Of a stretch of 64,000 nt of DNA, positions 53,676 through 62,390 are shown in pieces (within the stretch, counting starts at the first letter, position 1; each line of letters begins with the position of its first letter). Under the pieces are notes generated by a model. That model did no database searches. It had not been told where the DNA came from and was given only the letters and a program-made list of their open reading frames with translations. Position numbers and translations under genes: made by a program. Source of the DNA: Amycolatopsis sp. NBC_01480 (lineage in GTDB: Bacteria > Actinomycetota > Actinomycetes > Mycobacteriales > Pseudonocardiaceae); assembly GCF_036227205.1 (NCBI RefSeq), contig NZ_CP109442.1, positions 8,742,001 through 8,806,000 on the forward strand, in the 5' to 3' direction.

Positions 53676-53858
53676 GGGTCCTCCTCGATGGCGGTCCGAC
53701 GAACGCCATGACTAGTCGATCTTCGCCGGTCCCCGGTAGTGGTCGGGACGAATCGTGCCACCGTCGTAATGCACGGCGCGTACCGGGCCGACCCCGCACC
53801 GTCCGCCGCCGCACCGCCCCGGAGTCGCCGCCGCCCGCCCGCCGCCGGTCTTCGCCGG

Positions 53859-54884
53859 TCAGGACAGCGCGTCGGCCACCTTCGCCAGCGAGCCGGAGTC
53901 ACCGCGCAGCAGCAGCGTGGTCACCACGGTCTCCTCCCACGCGGCCAGCTCCTCGCGGATCTTCGCGGCCGGCCCGATCAGCGAGGTGTCCTCGACCAGC
54001 GAGGTCGGGATCGCGGCGACGGCCTCGGCCTTGCGCCCGGCCAGGTACAGCTCCTGCACCTTGTCCGAGACGTCCGCGTAGCCGAGCCGGGCGAACACGT
54101 CGTGGTGGAAATTCACGCCCTTCGCGCCCATGCCGCCGATGTAGAGCGCGAGCGCCGGCTTGATCCAGCTCGCCGCCTCCTCGACGTCGTCGTGCACGAT
54201 CACCGGGAGCGAGGCCGACACCTCGAAGTCGTCGAACGTCCGCCGGGCGCCCGGGCGCGCGAAACCTTCGGCGAGCGCGGCGCGGTAGAACGCGTCTGCC
54301 TTGGGCGAGAAGAACAACGGCAGCCAGCCGTCGCAGATCTCGGCCGCCAGCGCGACGTTCTTCGGCCCTTCCGCGGCCAGGTGGATCGGCAGGTCCTTGC
54401 GCAGCGGGTGCACGGTGGGCTTGAGCGCCTTGCCCAGCCCCGCGCCGCCCCGCAACGGCAATTGGTAGAACTGCCCGTCGATCGTCACCGGCTCCTCGCG
54501 CGCCAGCACCTTCCGCACGATCTCCACGTACTCACGCGTGCGCGCCAGCGGCTTCGGGTACGGCTGCCCGTACCAGCCCTCCACCACCTGCGGGCCGGAA
54601 GCGCCCAGCCCGAGCACGAACCGGCCGCCGGACAGGTGGTCCAGCGTCAGCGCGCTCATCGCCGTGGCGGTCGGGGTGCGCGCGGACATCTGCACGATGT
54701 TGGTGCCGAGCTTCACCGTGCTCGTGGACGCGCCGATCCAGGCGAGCGGAGTGAACGCGTCGGAGCCGTACGCCTCGGCCGACCAGACCGAGTCGAAACC
54801 CAGCCGCTCGGCTTCGAGCACGGCCTCCAGCGCTCCCGGGGTCGGCCCGCTGCCCCAGTACCCGAGGTGGTAGCCCAGCTTCAT
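53859..54884 (-). CDS. LLM-class (F420-dependent type) oxidoreductase
   Basis: A 341-residue luciferase-like TIM-barrel enzyme. MKLGYHLGYWG at the start, the SVWSAEAYGSDAFTPLAWIGA stretch and GRFVLGLGASGPQVVEGWYG are typical of actinobacterial F420-dependent LLM proteins. GAGAGGA lies six bases before the ATG. It lies 11 bases behind the MpaB-like gene and is probably co-transcribed with it. It would transfer hydride from reduced F420 to an unknown substrate; the substrate cannot be inferred. Confidence 0.85.
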   Translation of the reverse strand: MKLGYHLGYWGSGPTPGALEAVLEAERLGFDSVWSAEAYGSDAFTPLAWIGASTSTVKLGTNIVQMSARTPTATAMSALTLDHLSGGRFVLGLGASGPQVVEGWYGQPYPKPLARTREYVEIVRKVLAREEPVTIDGQFYQLPLRGGAGLGKALKPTVHPLRKDLPIHLAAEGPKNVALAAEICDGWLPLFFSPKADAFYRAALAEGFARPGARRTFDDFEVSASLPVIVHDDVEEAASWIKPALALYIGGMGAKGVNFHHDVFARLGYADVSDKVQELYLAGRKAEAVAAIPTSLVEDTSLIGPAAKIREELAAWEETVVTTLLLRGDSGSLAKVADALS

Positions 54885-54895
54885 GCGCGGTCCTC

Positions 54896-55822
54896 TCAGA
54901 CGTTCGGCGAATAGTGCTCCGGCTTCCCCCGCTCAGCGAGCGGCGGCAGGTTCCTTCGTGGAGTCTCGACCAACGGCGCGTCCGCGGCCAGCTCCCCGCG
55001 CTCCCGGCGCCAGCCGGCCCGGGCCCGCGGGTGGTAACGGCGCTCGCGCGGGACGAGCTTGAACACCGCGTTGACCAGCTGCCCGGCGCGGCGGTGGCGC
55101 CGGGCGTCGCGGGCCGACCAGCGGAAGCCGAGCAGTTCGCGCACCTCCGGGTCGTACAGCCCGACGGTGAGCCAGACGAAGTTCCGCGCGATCAGCACCG
55201 AAAGCGGCTTCCACAGCGCGTCCGGCAGCCACGGCAGGAACGGCGGCTTGGCGAGGCCACGCAAGTCCAGCACGTCTCGGGTGGCCTTGTTGTCTTCCAG
55301 CACCTCGGCGCACATGTGCTTCCAGTACCGCTGGAAGTCCTCCCAGGACTCCGGGACCGGGCGCATGGTCATGTCGTACATCCGCCACCAGCGGACGTGC
55401 TCGTCGAACAGCCGGCGCTTCTCCTCTTCGCCGATGCCGCCCATGAAGTGGTCGGCGATCAGGATGGTGCTGACGAAAAACGTGGAGTGCGCCCAGTAGA
55501 AGGTGTCCGGGTCGAGCGCGTGGTAGCGGCGGCCCTTCGCGTCGACGCCCTTGATCCGGTCGTGGTAGCCCCGCACTTCCAGCGCGGTGCGGTGCGCGAG
55601 CGGGCCGTCGTAGACCACGCCGCCGATCGGGTAGAGCGAGCGGAACAGCCGCTGCCAGCGTTCCTCGAAGAACCGCGAGTGCTGCTCGACGCCGGCACCC
55701 AGGCCCGGGTGCATGTTCTGCATCGAGCCGGCCCACAGCCCGATCAGCAGGCCGCGCCAGTCGCCGAAATAGCGCCACGTCAGCGAGTCCGGGCCCAGCG
55801 GCTCCGGTTCGTCCTGGCTCAT
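54896..55822 (-). CDS. MpaB-family (DUF2236) oxygenase
   Basis: A 308-residue protein of the MpaB/latex-clearing-protein-like DUF2236 family, probably a haem-dependent oxygenase. Conserved family features include the His-bearing WAHSTFFVSTILIADHFMG and the WWRMYDMTMRPVPESWEDF stretch. The start at 55822 has GAAGGAG six bases upstream; the ATG at 55849 does not. It heads an operon with the LLM oxidoreductase. It is divergent from a TetR gene with an operator-like inverted repeat between them, so repression by that TetR is likely. Substrate unknown. Confidence 0.83.
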   Translation of the reverse strand: MSQDEPEPLGPDSLTWRYFGDWRGLLIGLWAGSMQNMHPGLGAGVEQHSRFFEERWQRLFRSLYPIGGVVYDGPLAHRTALEVRGYHDRIKGVDAKGRRYHALDPDTFYWAHSTFFVSTILIADHFMGGIGEEEKRRLFDEHVRWWRMYDMTMRPVPESWEDFQRYWKHMCAEVLEDNKATRDVLDLRGLAKPPFLPWLPDALWKPLSVLIARNFVWLTVGLYDPEVRELLGFRWSARDARRHRRAGQLVNAVFKLVPRERRYHPRARAGWRRERGELAADAPLVETPRRNLPPLAERGKPEHYSPNV

Positions 55823-55861
55823 CGGCGGCTCCTTCGCCCCGTCGGACAACTGACCACGGCT

Positions 55862-55885
55862 GTTGTCAGGTTAGGATGTGACAAC
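55862..55885. promoter_or_regulatory. TetR operator candidate
   Basis: GTTGTCA (55862-55868) and TGACAAC (55879-55885) are a perfect inverted repeat around ten bases in the 89-base gap between the MpaB-like and tetR genes. A second small repeat, GTAGT-ca-ACTAC, follows at 90-101 in the same line (55890-55901). Confidence 0.65.
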
Positions 55886-55911
55886 GGACGTAGTCAACTA
55901 CAGGAGTGCGC

Positions 55912-56517
55912 ATGCCAGGCCGGACGTGGGCGGGCACGACGCTGGACGATCGCCGCGCGGCGCGGCGGGAGCAGCTGGTCGCCGCGGGGCTCGACCTGCT
56001 CGGTACCGAGGGCAGCGCGGCGGTGAGCGTCCGCGCCGTCTGCCGGCAGGCGAAGCTCACCGAGCGGTACTTCTACGAGAGCTTCGCCGACCGCGAGGAA
56101 CTGGTCGCGGCCGTCTACGAGCACGTCGGGGAAAAGGCCCGCGAAGCGCTCGTCGCCGCGGTCCAGGACGCGCCCGACGGCCGGCAGCGGGCCGAGCGCG
56201 CCGTCACCGCGTTCGTCGAACTGGTCCTCGACGACCCGCGACTGGGCCGCGTACTGCTGCTCGCGCCGCTGACCGACCCGGCGCTGACCCGCCGCGGGCT
56301 GCACCTGATGCCGGTGTTCGCCGCGCTGGTCGGCGAACAGCTCACCCGCGGCGACGAGACCGGCCGCCGGCTGGTGGCGATCGGCCTCGTCGGTGCGCTG
56401 ACCAACATCTTCATCGCCCACCTCGACGGCACCCTGCACGTCGGCCGCGAGCGCCTGGTGGCGCACTGCGTCCGGCTGGTGCTCGAAGCGGACGAATTCG
56501 ATCACGGCCACCCCTGA
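55912..56517 (+). CDS. TetR-family regulator
   Basis: A 201-residue one-component repressor. The TetR helix-turn-helix is at about residues 15-60 (REQLVAAGLDLL, then VCRQAKLTERYFYESF). The ligand domain follows and is not informative. ATG at 55912 has GGAG five bases upstream; the GTG at 55906 overlaps that site. It is divergent from the MpaB/LLM operon with an inverted repeat in between, so it probably represses that operon and itself. Its stop codon lies inside the hairpin at 56516-56565. Confidence 0.88.
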   Translation: MPGRTWAGTTLDDRRAARREQLVAAGLDLLGTEGSAAVSVRAVCRQAKLTERYFYESFADREELVAAVYEHVGEKAREALVAAVQDAPDGRQRAERAVTAFVELVLDDPRLGRVLLLAPLTDPALTRRGLHLMPVFAALVGEQLTRGDETGRRLVAIGLVGALTNIFIAHLDGTLHVGRERLVAHCVRLVLEADEFDHGHP

Positions 56518-56565
56518 CTCGTGAGTGTCTATGACGGTTCTAACCGTCATGAACACTCACGAGTC
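56516..56565. terminator. Long hairpin covering both convergent stop codons
   Basis: GACTCGTGAGTGT at 56516 pairs with ACACTCACGAGTC ending at 56565, and TATGACGGTT pairs with AACCGTCATG inside. The result is a 24-base-pair stem with one mismatch and one wobble around a two-base loop. A T-rich run follows on the plus strand. It covers the tetR stop and the aldolase stop, acting as a bidirectional terminator. Its form suggests a dispersed repeat. Confidence 0.8.
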
Positions 56566-57615
56566 CTTTTCCTTTCGCAGCCGCAGCGCGATGTCGATGA
56601 TCATGTCCTCCTGACCGCCGACGTACCGCTCGGCGCCGACGCGGTAGAGGATCTCGTGCGCCGGCACGCCGTAGCGCTCGGCCGCGCGCTCGGCGTGCAG
56701 CAGGAAGCTCGAGTAGACGCCGGCGAAGCCCTGCACGATCGACGACCGGTCCATCACCGGCAGCCGGGTGAGGTACTTCTTCACCACGTTCTCGGCCGCG
56801 TCCATCAGCGCGTCCTTGTCGACGCCGGTGCGCACGCCGAGCCGTTCGAAGGTCGCCGCGAGCACCTCCGTCGGCGAGTTGCCCGCGCCCGCGCCGAGTG
56901 CCGCCAGAGAGCCGTCGATCTGCTTCGCGCCCGCGCGCTGGGCGAGCACGGAGTTGGCCACGCCGAAGCTCAGGTTCTGGTGCCCGTGGTAGCCGACCTG
57001 CGCGTCGCCGCCGAATTCCGCGACGAGCGCCGCGACCCGGTCGGACGCCTGCTCCAGGATCAGCGCTCCCGCGGAATCGACCACGTACACGCACTGGCAG
57101 CCGGCGTCGACCATGATCCGGCCCTGCTTGGCCAAATCCTCGGGCGTGGACATGTGCGCCAGCATCAGGAAGCCGACCGTCTCCAGCCCGAGGTCGCGCG
57201 CGGCGCCGAAGTGCTGGATCGAAACGTCCGCCTCGGTGCAGTGCGTGGCGATCCGCACCGCGCCGGCGCCGAGGTCCGCGGCCGCGCGCAGATCCGTGAC
57301 GGTGCCCAGCCCCGGCAGCAGCAGGACGGCGATCTTCGCCCGCTTCGCCTCGTCGACCGCGGCCGCGATCAGCTCACGCTCGTCGGTGAGCGAGAAGCCG
57401 TAGTTGAAGGTCGAGCCACCGAGGCCGTCGCCGTGGGTCACCTCGATCAGCGAGATCCCGGCGGCGTCGAGGGCGCGCACGGTTTCGCGTACTTGCACCT
57501 CGGTGAACTGGTGGGCCATCGCGTGACTGCCGTCGCGCAGCGTGGTGTCGACGAGCCTTACGTCCGGAGCGCCCGATGCCGCCTCCGCGGGAAAAAGAAC
57601 GTCGGCGGTGGTCAT
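56557..57615 (-). CDS. dmpG: 4-hydroxy-2-oxovalerate aldolase
   Basis: A 352-residue DmpG/HsaF-type class II aldolase that splits 4-hydroxy-2-oxoacids to pyruvate and an aldehyde at the end of meta-cleavage or sterol-ring pathways. [12 protein letters not shown] (22-33) holds the metal- and enolate-binding Arg, Asp and His, and GYHGHQN near 207-213 holds the metal-binding His pair. It has the C-terminal communication domain (about 270-345) that binds the partner dehydrogenase. The start ATG overlaps the dehydrogenase stop in ATGA, as expected for a channelled aldolase/dehydrogenase pair. Its stop lies in the shared hairpin with tetR. Confidence 0.93.
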   Translation of the reverse strand: MTTADVLFPAEAASGAPDVRLVDTTLRDGSHAMAHQFTEVQVRETVRALDAAGISLIEVTHGDGLGGSTFNYGFSLTDERELIAAAVDEAKRAKIAVLLLPGLGTVTDLRAAADLGAGAVRIATHCTEADVSIQHFGAARDLGLETVGFLMLAHMSTPEDLAKQGRIMVDAGCQCVYVVDSAGALILEQASDRVAALVAEFGGDAQVGYHGHQNLSFGVANSVLAQRAGAKQIDGSLAALGAGAGNSPTEVLAATFERLGVRTGVDKDALMDAAENVVKKYLTRLPVMDRSSIVQGFAGVYSSFLLHAERAAERYGVPAHEILYRVGAERYVGGQEDMIIDIALRLRKEKDS

Positions 57616-58517
57616 GCCGCAGCCACCATTTCCGCCGCGAAGAGGTCGCCGACGCGGGCCGCCGCGGCCGTCATGATGTCGAGGTTTCCCGCGTACGTCG
57701 GCAAATAGTCGCCGTTACCCGCGACTTCCAGGAACACGCCGACGCGTGCCTGTCCCCGCCACTCCGGCCGCGGCGGGTCGAACTGCGGGTCGGCCTTGAG
57801 CGCGTAACCCGGCACGTACCGGCGTACTTCGTCGGCCATCCGGTGGATCGACTCGGTCACCGCGGCGAAGTCCACGTCCGGGTCGACCGCGCAGAACACC
57901 GTGTCCCGCATGATCATCGGCGGGTCCATCGGGTTGATGATGATGATCGCCTTGCCCTTCGCCGCACCGCCGACGCGCTCCAGCCCGAGCGCGGTGGTCT
58001 CGGTGAACTCGTCGATGTTGGCGCGCGTGCCCGGCCCGGCCGAGCGGGACGACACCGAGGCGACGATCTCCGCGTACGGCACCGCGGTGACCCGCGAAAT
58101 CGCGGCCACCATCGGGATCGTGGCCTGGCCGCCGCAGGTGATCAGGTTGACGTTGGGCAAGTCCAGCCGCTCCGGCGGGTTCACCGCGGGGCAGGTGAAC
58201 GGCCCGATCGCCGCCGGGGTCAGGTCGACCGCGCGGATGCCCGCCTCCGCGTAGCGCGGCGCGTTCGCCAGGTGCGCCTTGGCCGAAGTCGCCTCGAAGA
58301 CGATCTCCGGCGGCTCCGCGCGCGCCAGCAGCCAGTCCACCCCTTCGGCCGACGTCTCGAGCCCGAGCTTCGCCGCCCGCGCCAGACCGTCGGACGCCGG
58401 GTCGACGCCCACCATGTACCGCACTTCGACCCGCTCGCTTCGCCGCAGCTTCGCCAGCAGGTCGGTGCCGATGTTGCCCGGGCCGACGATCGCGGCCGTG
58501 ACCTTCCGTTCTGCCAT
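57612..58517 (-). CDS. dmpF: Acetaldehyde dehydrogenase (acylating)
   Basis: A 301-residue DmpF/HsaG-type enzyme that oxidises the aldehyde released by the aldolase to acetyl- or propionyl-CoA with NAD and CoA. GPGNIG (12-17) is the nucleotide motif, and C128 in [11 protein letters not shown] is the catalytic thiol. Start ATG at 58517; the longer reading to 58724 overlaps the divergent IclR gene and is rejected. Translation is coupled to the aldolase. The third gene of the usual trio, the 2-hydroxypentadienoate hydratase, is not adjacent. Confidence 0.93.
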   Translation of the reverse strand: MAERKVTAAIVGPGNIGTDLLAKLRRSERVEVRYMVGVDPASDGLARAAKLGLETSAEGVDWLLARAEPPEIVFEATSAKAHLANAPRYAEAGIRAVDLTPAAIGPFTCPAVNPPERLDLPNVNLITCGGQATIPMVAAISRVTAVPYAEIVASVSSRSAGPGTRANIDEFTETTALGLERVGGAAKGKAIIIINPMDPPMIMRDTVFCAVDPDVDFAAVTESIHRMADEVRRYVPGYALKADPQFDPPRPEWRGQARVGVFLEVAGNGDYLPTYAGNLDIMTAAAARVGDLFAAEMVAAA

Positions 58518-58556
58518 GCCCCGACAGTCCTCGCCCGGATAGGGCACACTCAACCT

Positions 58557-59327
58557 GTGCGTACCACTGGGCGGAACGACGGCGAGCGGGGTGTCGGCCT
58601 CGTCGCGGCCCGGATCGCGACCGTGCTGGGCGCGTTCCGGCCCGGCGACAACACCCTCGGGGTGTCCGAGCTGGCGCGCCGGACCGGCCTGGCCAAGACG
58701 ACCGTGCACCGCCTGGCCGGCCACCTAGCTGACGCCGGTCTGCTGGAACGCGAGGGGACGTCGCTCCGGCTGGGCCTGCGCCTGTTCGAAATCGGCCAGC
58801 TCGCCGTCCGCCGCCGCGGCCTGGTCGACGCCGCCCGCCCCTACCTGGCCGACCTCCGCGAGGCGACGCGCAACACCGTCCACCTCGCCGTGCTGGAGGG
58901 CACCGAGGTCGTCTACCTCGACGTCCTGCGCGGCCCGGACGCCCCCGACCTGCCTTCGCGGATCGGCGGCCGGTTCCCCGCGCACGCCACTGGCGTCGGG
59001 AAGGCGATCCTCGCGTACTCGCCGGAATCCGTGGTGGCGCAAGTGATCGAGGCTGGATTGCCGCGGGTGAGCAGCCGGACGATCACAGCGCCTGGGCTGC
59101 TGCGGCGGCAGCTCACGCGCATTCGTGAGGACGGGATCGCGTTCGAGCGGGAGGAATCCGGGGTGGGGGTGGTGTGTGCGGCCAGCCCGCTGGTGGCTCC
59201 GGGCGGGCGCGCCGTTGCCGCGGTGTCGATCTCGGGATGGGCGACGCGGATGCGGACGGAACGGGTGGCTCCGGCGGTCCGGACTGTGGCGCTGGCGCTG
59301 TCCCGGACACTGCGCGAAGACGCATGA
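58557..59327 (+). CDS. IclR-family regulator
   Basis: A 256-residue regulator with an N-terminal winged helix (about 18-75, with [20 protein letters not shown]) and a C-terminal effector domain (about 90-250, with [17 protein letters not shown]). The GTG start at 58557 has no good ribosome site and may be leaderless. It is only 39 bases from the divergent dehydrogenase start, so the promoters overlap and it very likely controls the aldolase/dehydrogenase operon in response to an aromatic or sterol-derived metabolite. Confidence 0.87.
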   Translation: MRTTGRNDGERGVGLVAARIATVLGAFRPGDNTLGVSELARRTGLAKTTVHRLAGHLADAGLLEREGTSLRLGLRLFEIGQLAVRRRGLVDAARPYLADLREATRNTVHLAVLEGTEVVYLDVLRGPDAPDLPSRIGGRFPAHATGVGKAILAYSPESVVAQVIEAGLPRVSSRTITAPGLLRRQLTRIREDGIAFEREESGVGVVCAASPLVAPGGRAVAAVSISGWATRMRTERVAPAVRTVALALSRTLREDA

Positions 59328-59375
59328 CTGCGCCCTGCTCCGTCAGCTCCAGCCCGGCTCCGCCTCAGCTCGAAG

Positions 59376-59458
59376 CGCCCCAATGTGGCGTTCGGTGCGC
59401 TCAACGCACCCAATGTGGCGTTCGGTGCGTCCAACGCAACCAACGCCACATTGGGGCG
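59376..59458. repeat. Tandem-plus-inverted repeat between iclR and ssuD
   Basis: CCCAATGTGGCGTTCGGTGC occurs at 59379 and again 30 bases later at 59409. CGCCCCAATGTGGCGTT (59376-59392) is answered by its exact complement at 59442-59458. The block lies between convergent genes and can form a long hairpin. It may act as a terminator and looks like a dispersed intergenic repeat. Confidence 0.8.
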
Positions 59459-59492
59459 GAAGCAGGCCCGAGTCACCCGACGCCAGGTGCGG

Positions 59493-60650
59493 TCACAACG
59501 CCGCCGCGGCTCGCTCCACATTGGCCTCCCGAGCAGCCGACGGCACATCAGCCAGCAGCCCACGGCGCGCGAGTTCCGGACGGACTCCCTCGCCGAACCA
59601 GTAAGCCTCCTCCAGATGCGGATAGCCCGACAGCACGAACTCCGACACACCCGCCGCGTGGTACTCCTCGATCAGGTCCGCGACCTCCTCGTGGCTGCCG
59701 ACCAGCGCCGTGCCCGCGCCGCCGCGGACCAGGCCGATGCCGGCCCACAGGCCGGGATGGATTTCCAGGCCGCGTACGCCCGCGTCGGCTCGGCCGCCGT
59801 GGAGGGCGACCATGCGCTGCTGGCCCACGGATTCGCTGGCGCCCAGCACCGCCTGCGACTTCGCCACCTGCTCGGGGCTCAGCGCGTCCAGCAGCTTCTG
59901 CGCCTCCGCCCACGCTTCCGCCGACGTGTCACGCGTGATCGTGTGCAGCCGCACGCCGAAGCGCACCGTGCGACCCGCTGCCTCGGCCAGCGCCCGTACC
60001 TTGCCGATCTTCTCCGCCACCTGCGCGGGCGGCTCGCCCCAGGTCAGGTAGACGTCGGCGTGCCGGGCGGCGACCGGGAGCGCGGCCGGGGACGAGCCAC
60101 CGAAGTAGATCGGCGGCACCGGGTCCGGCGCGGCCAAAGTGGTCGCGCCCTCGACCTTCAGGTGCTCGCCCTCGAAGTCGAACGGCTTGCCCGACCACAC
60201 GCCGCGGACGATGGTCAGGAACTCGTCCGTCCGTGCGTACCGGGCGTCATGGTCGTGCCAGTCGCCGAACCGGCGCTGCTCCACCGCGTCGCCGCCGGTG
60301 ACGATGTTCAGCAGCACCCGTCCCTGCGACAGCCGCTGGAAGGTGCCCGCCATCTGCGCGGCCAGCGTCGGCGAGATGACGCCGGGCCGGAACGCGACCA
60401 GGAACTTCAGCTTCCGCGTCTGCTGGATCAGCGCCGCGGTGGTCAGCCACGCGTCCTCGCACCAGGTGCCCGTCGGCGTCAGCACGCCCTCGAAACCCTG
60501 CTGCTCGGCGGCGCGCGCGACCTGCCCGAGGTACTCGAGATCGGCCGGGCGCTGCGCCCGCGGACCCGAGGACTTGCTGGCGTGGAAGCGTTCCACGATC
60601 GTCCGGCCGTCTCCGGTGGTCGGCAGGAACCAGTGCAGTTTCAGGCTCAT
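59493..60650 (-). CDS. ssuD: FMNH2-dependent alkanesulfonate monooxygenase
   Basis: A 385-residue SsuD-type luciferase-fold enzyme that releases sulfite from aliphatic sulfonates. MSLKLHWFLPTTGDGR, the GTWCEDAWLTTAALIQQT stretch with the active-site Cys, and LLNIVTGGD with FGGSSPAA are characteristic. The ATG overlaps the stop of ssuA in ATGA. It is the last gene of ssuCBAD. An FMN reductase is not adjacent and must be supplied elsewhere. Confidence 0.92.
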   Translation of the reverse strand: MSLKLHWFLPTTGDGRTIVERFHASKSSGPRAQRPADLEYLGQVARAAEQQGFEGVLTPTGTWCEDAWLTTAALIQQTRKLKFLVAFRPGVISPTLAAQMAGTFQRLSQGRVLLNIVTGGDAVEQRRFGDWHDHDARYARTDEFLTIVRGVWSGKPFDFEGEHLKVEGATTLAAPDPVPPIYFGGSSPAALPVAARHADVYLTWGEPPAQVAEKIGKVRALAEAAGRTVRFGVRLHTITRDTSAEAWAEAQKLLDALSPEQVAKSQAVLGASESVGQQRMVALHGGRADAGVRGLEIHPGLWAGIGLVRGGAGTALVGSHEEVADLIEEYHAAGVSEFVLSGYPHLEEAYWFGEGVRPELARRGLLADVPSAAREANVERAAAAL

Positions 60651-61672
60651 CCGTTGCTCCTCGCGGCTTCGATCTCCGGGCCGTAACGACGGTCGGCGAA
60701 CTGGGCGAAGTCCACCTTTCCCGGGAGGGTCTTGTCTTCGGTGAAGGCATCCGCCAGCTGCTGCTCAGAAGCGACGACGGAATCGTCCAGCGGCGTCGGC
60801 ACGTCACGCCCGGCGTCCACCGACTTCTGCGCCACCGCAAGGGAAATCCCGGTCTCGGCGGCCCAGACCTTGGCCCACTCGTCGTGGTGGGAGTTGGACC
60901 ACAGCTGGGCCTTGACCACCCGCGTCACGAAGTCCTTGATCGCCGCGTTCTTGCCGGGGTCGGCCAGCGCCGCGGTGCTCGCGGTCTCGAACGCGAGCCC
61001 GTTGGAGCTGCCGCGGCCGTCGGCGAGCACGCGGGCGTGGGCGTCGATCTGCGCCTGTGCGGTGTACGGGTCCCAGATCGCCCACGCGTCCACCTGGTGC
61101 TGGGTGAACGCCGCGTACGCCTCCGAGGGCTGCAGGAAGGAGAGCTTGACGTCCTTGGTCGTCAGCCCGGCGTTCTTCAGCGTGTTCAGCAGCTGCCCGT
61201 GCGCGGAGCTGCCCTTGGCCACGGCGATGGTCTTTCCCTTGAGCGCCTGGACATTCGGCAGCGGCGAGTCCGGCGGGACCAGGATCGCCTCACGCTCCAC
61301 ATTGCTCTTCGCGACGCTGACCACGGAGATCTTCGCCTTCGACGCGGCCGCGAAGATCGGCGGTGTGTTGCCCACCCGGCCGAGGTCGATCGCGCCGGCC
61401 GAGGCCGCCTCCAGCAGCGGCGGCCCGGAGGTGAACGTCGACCATTCGATCCGGTACGGCACGGCGCCGAGCTGGTTCGCGGCCGTGAGCAAGGACTTCA
61501 CGCCGCCCTTCTGGTCGCCGACGCGCAAAGTCACCTTCGCCAGGTCGGCCGGGGAAACGGCGGCGGGCACGGGCGCGGGCCCGCTCGCCGCGGTGGTGGA
61601 CGAGCAGGCGGTCAGCCCGCCCAGCAGCAGCAGGGCCGCCGTCGCCACCACCGTCGAGTTACGCAGGTGCAC
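60647..61672 (-). CDS. ssuA: Aliphatic sulfonate-binding lipoprotein
   Basis: A 341-residue periplasmic-type binding protein with a lipoprotein signal: LLLLGGLTAC, with C23 as the lipidated residue. The mature part has the SsuA/TauA features LRVGDQKGGVKSLL and LPNVQALKGKTIAVAKGSSAH. The GTG start overlaps the end of ssuB by 14 bases. It captures sulfonates outside the membrane for SsuC and SsuB. Confidence 0.92.
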   Translation of the reverse strand: MHLRNSTVVATAALLLLGGLTACSSTTAASGPAPVPAAVSPADLAKVTLRVGDQKGGVKSLLTAANQLGAVPYRIEWSTFTSGPPLLEAASAGAIDLGRVGNTPPIFAAASKAKISVVSVAKSNVEREAILVPPDSPLPNVQALKGKTIAVAKGSSAHGQLLNTLKNAGLTTKDVKLSFLQPSEAYAAFTQHQVDAWAIWDPYTAQAQIDAHARVLADGRGSSNGLAFETASTAALADPGKNAAIKDFVTRVVKAQLWSNSHHDEWAKVWAAETGISLAVAQKSVDAGRDVPTPLDDSVVASEQQLADAFTEDKTLPGKVDFAQFADRRYGPEIEAARSNG

Positions 61673-62390
61673 CTTCGGTCACTCCCAGGTCGGCCAGCAC
61701 GCGCGTGCGCACGCCGGCGTGGTCGGTCAGCGTCCGCGGCCGGGCGTGGCCGAGGACGTGTTCGGCGACGATCCGGCCCTCGTCGAGCACGAGGATCCGG
61801 TCGGCGAGCAGCAGCGCCTCGTCGACGTCGTGGGTCACCAGCAGCACGGCCGGGGAATGCTTGCGCCACAGGTCTTCGACGAGCCGGTGCATCGCGATCC
61901 GGGTGAGCGCGTCGAGTGCGCCGAACGGCTCGTCGAGCAGCAGCAGGTCCGGCTCGCGCACCAGCGCCCGGGCCAGCGAGAGGCGCTGGGCCTCGCCGCC
62001 GGACAGGGTCAGCGGCCAGTCGTCGGCGTGGGCGGCCAGCTGTACCTCGGCGATCGCGCGTTCGGCGATCGCGCGGTTGCGGGCCTGGGACCGGCCGTCG
62101 CGGCGCAGCCCGAGCACGACGTTGCGCCAGACCTTCCGCCACGGCAGCAACCGCGGCTGCTGGAAGGCGACGGACACCGTGCCGTCCACCTCGGCGGCAC
62201 CCTCGATCTCGCCGTCCAGCCCGGCGAGGACGCGCAGCAGCGTGGACTTGCCGGAGCCGCTGCGGCCCAGCAGCGCCACGAACTCGCCGCGGCCGATCTC
62301 CAGGTTCAGTCCACTCAGGACGGTCCGGTCACCGAAACTCTTGGTCAGGCCCCGGACCTCGACCACCGGTGCGGTCAGCGGGCTCGCCAT
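61659..62390 (-). CDS. ssuB: Sulfonate ABC transporter ATPase
   Basis: A 243-residue ABC ATPase. Walker A is GRSGSGKST (42-50), the signature is LSGGEAQRLSLARAL near 130-145, and Walker B is LLLLDEPFGALD near 155-165, followed by the H-loop VTHDVDEA. It overlaps ssuC by 16 bases and ssuA by 14. It powers SsuC. Confidence 0.93.
   Translation of the reverse strand: MASPLTAPVVEVRGLTKSFGDRTVLSGLNLEIGRGEFVALLGRSGSGKSTLLRVLAGLDGEIEGAAEVDGTVSVAFQQPRLLPWRKVWRNVVLGLRRDGRSQARNRAIAERAIAEVQLAAHADDWPLTLSGGEAQRLSLARALVREPDLLLLDEPFGALDALTRIAMHRLVEDLWRKHSPAVLLVTHDVDEALLLADRILVLDEGRIVAEHVLGHARPRTLTDHAGVRTRVLADLGVTEGAPA

Noticed and set aside
50944..53814. 956-residue fusion reading of the PLP enzyme with upstream sequence
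   Set aside because: The first 484 codons are an Arg-rich shadow of the MFS gene. The real PLP start is the GTG at 52362, overlapping the MFS stop.
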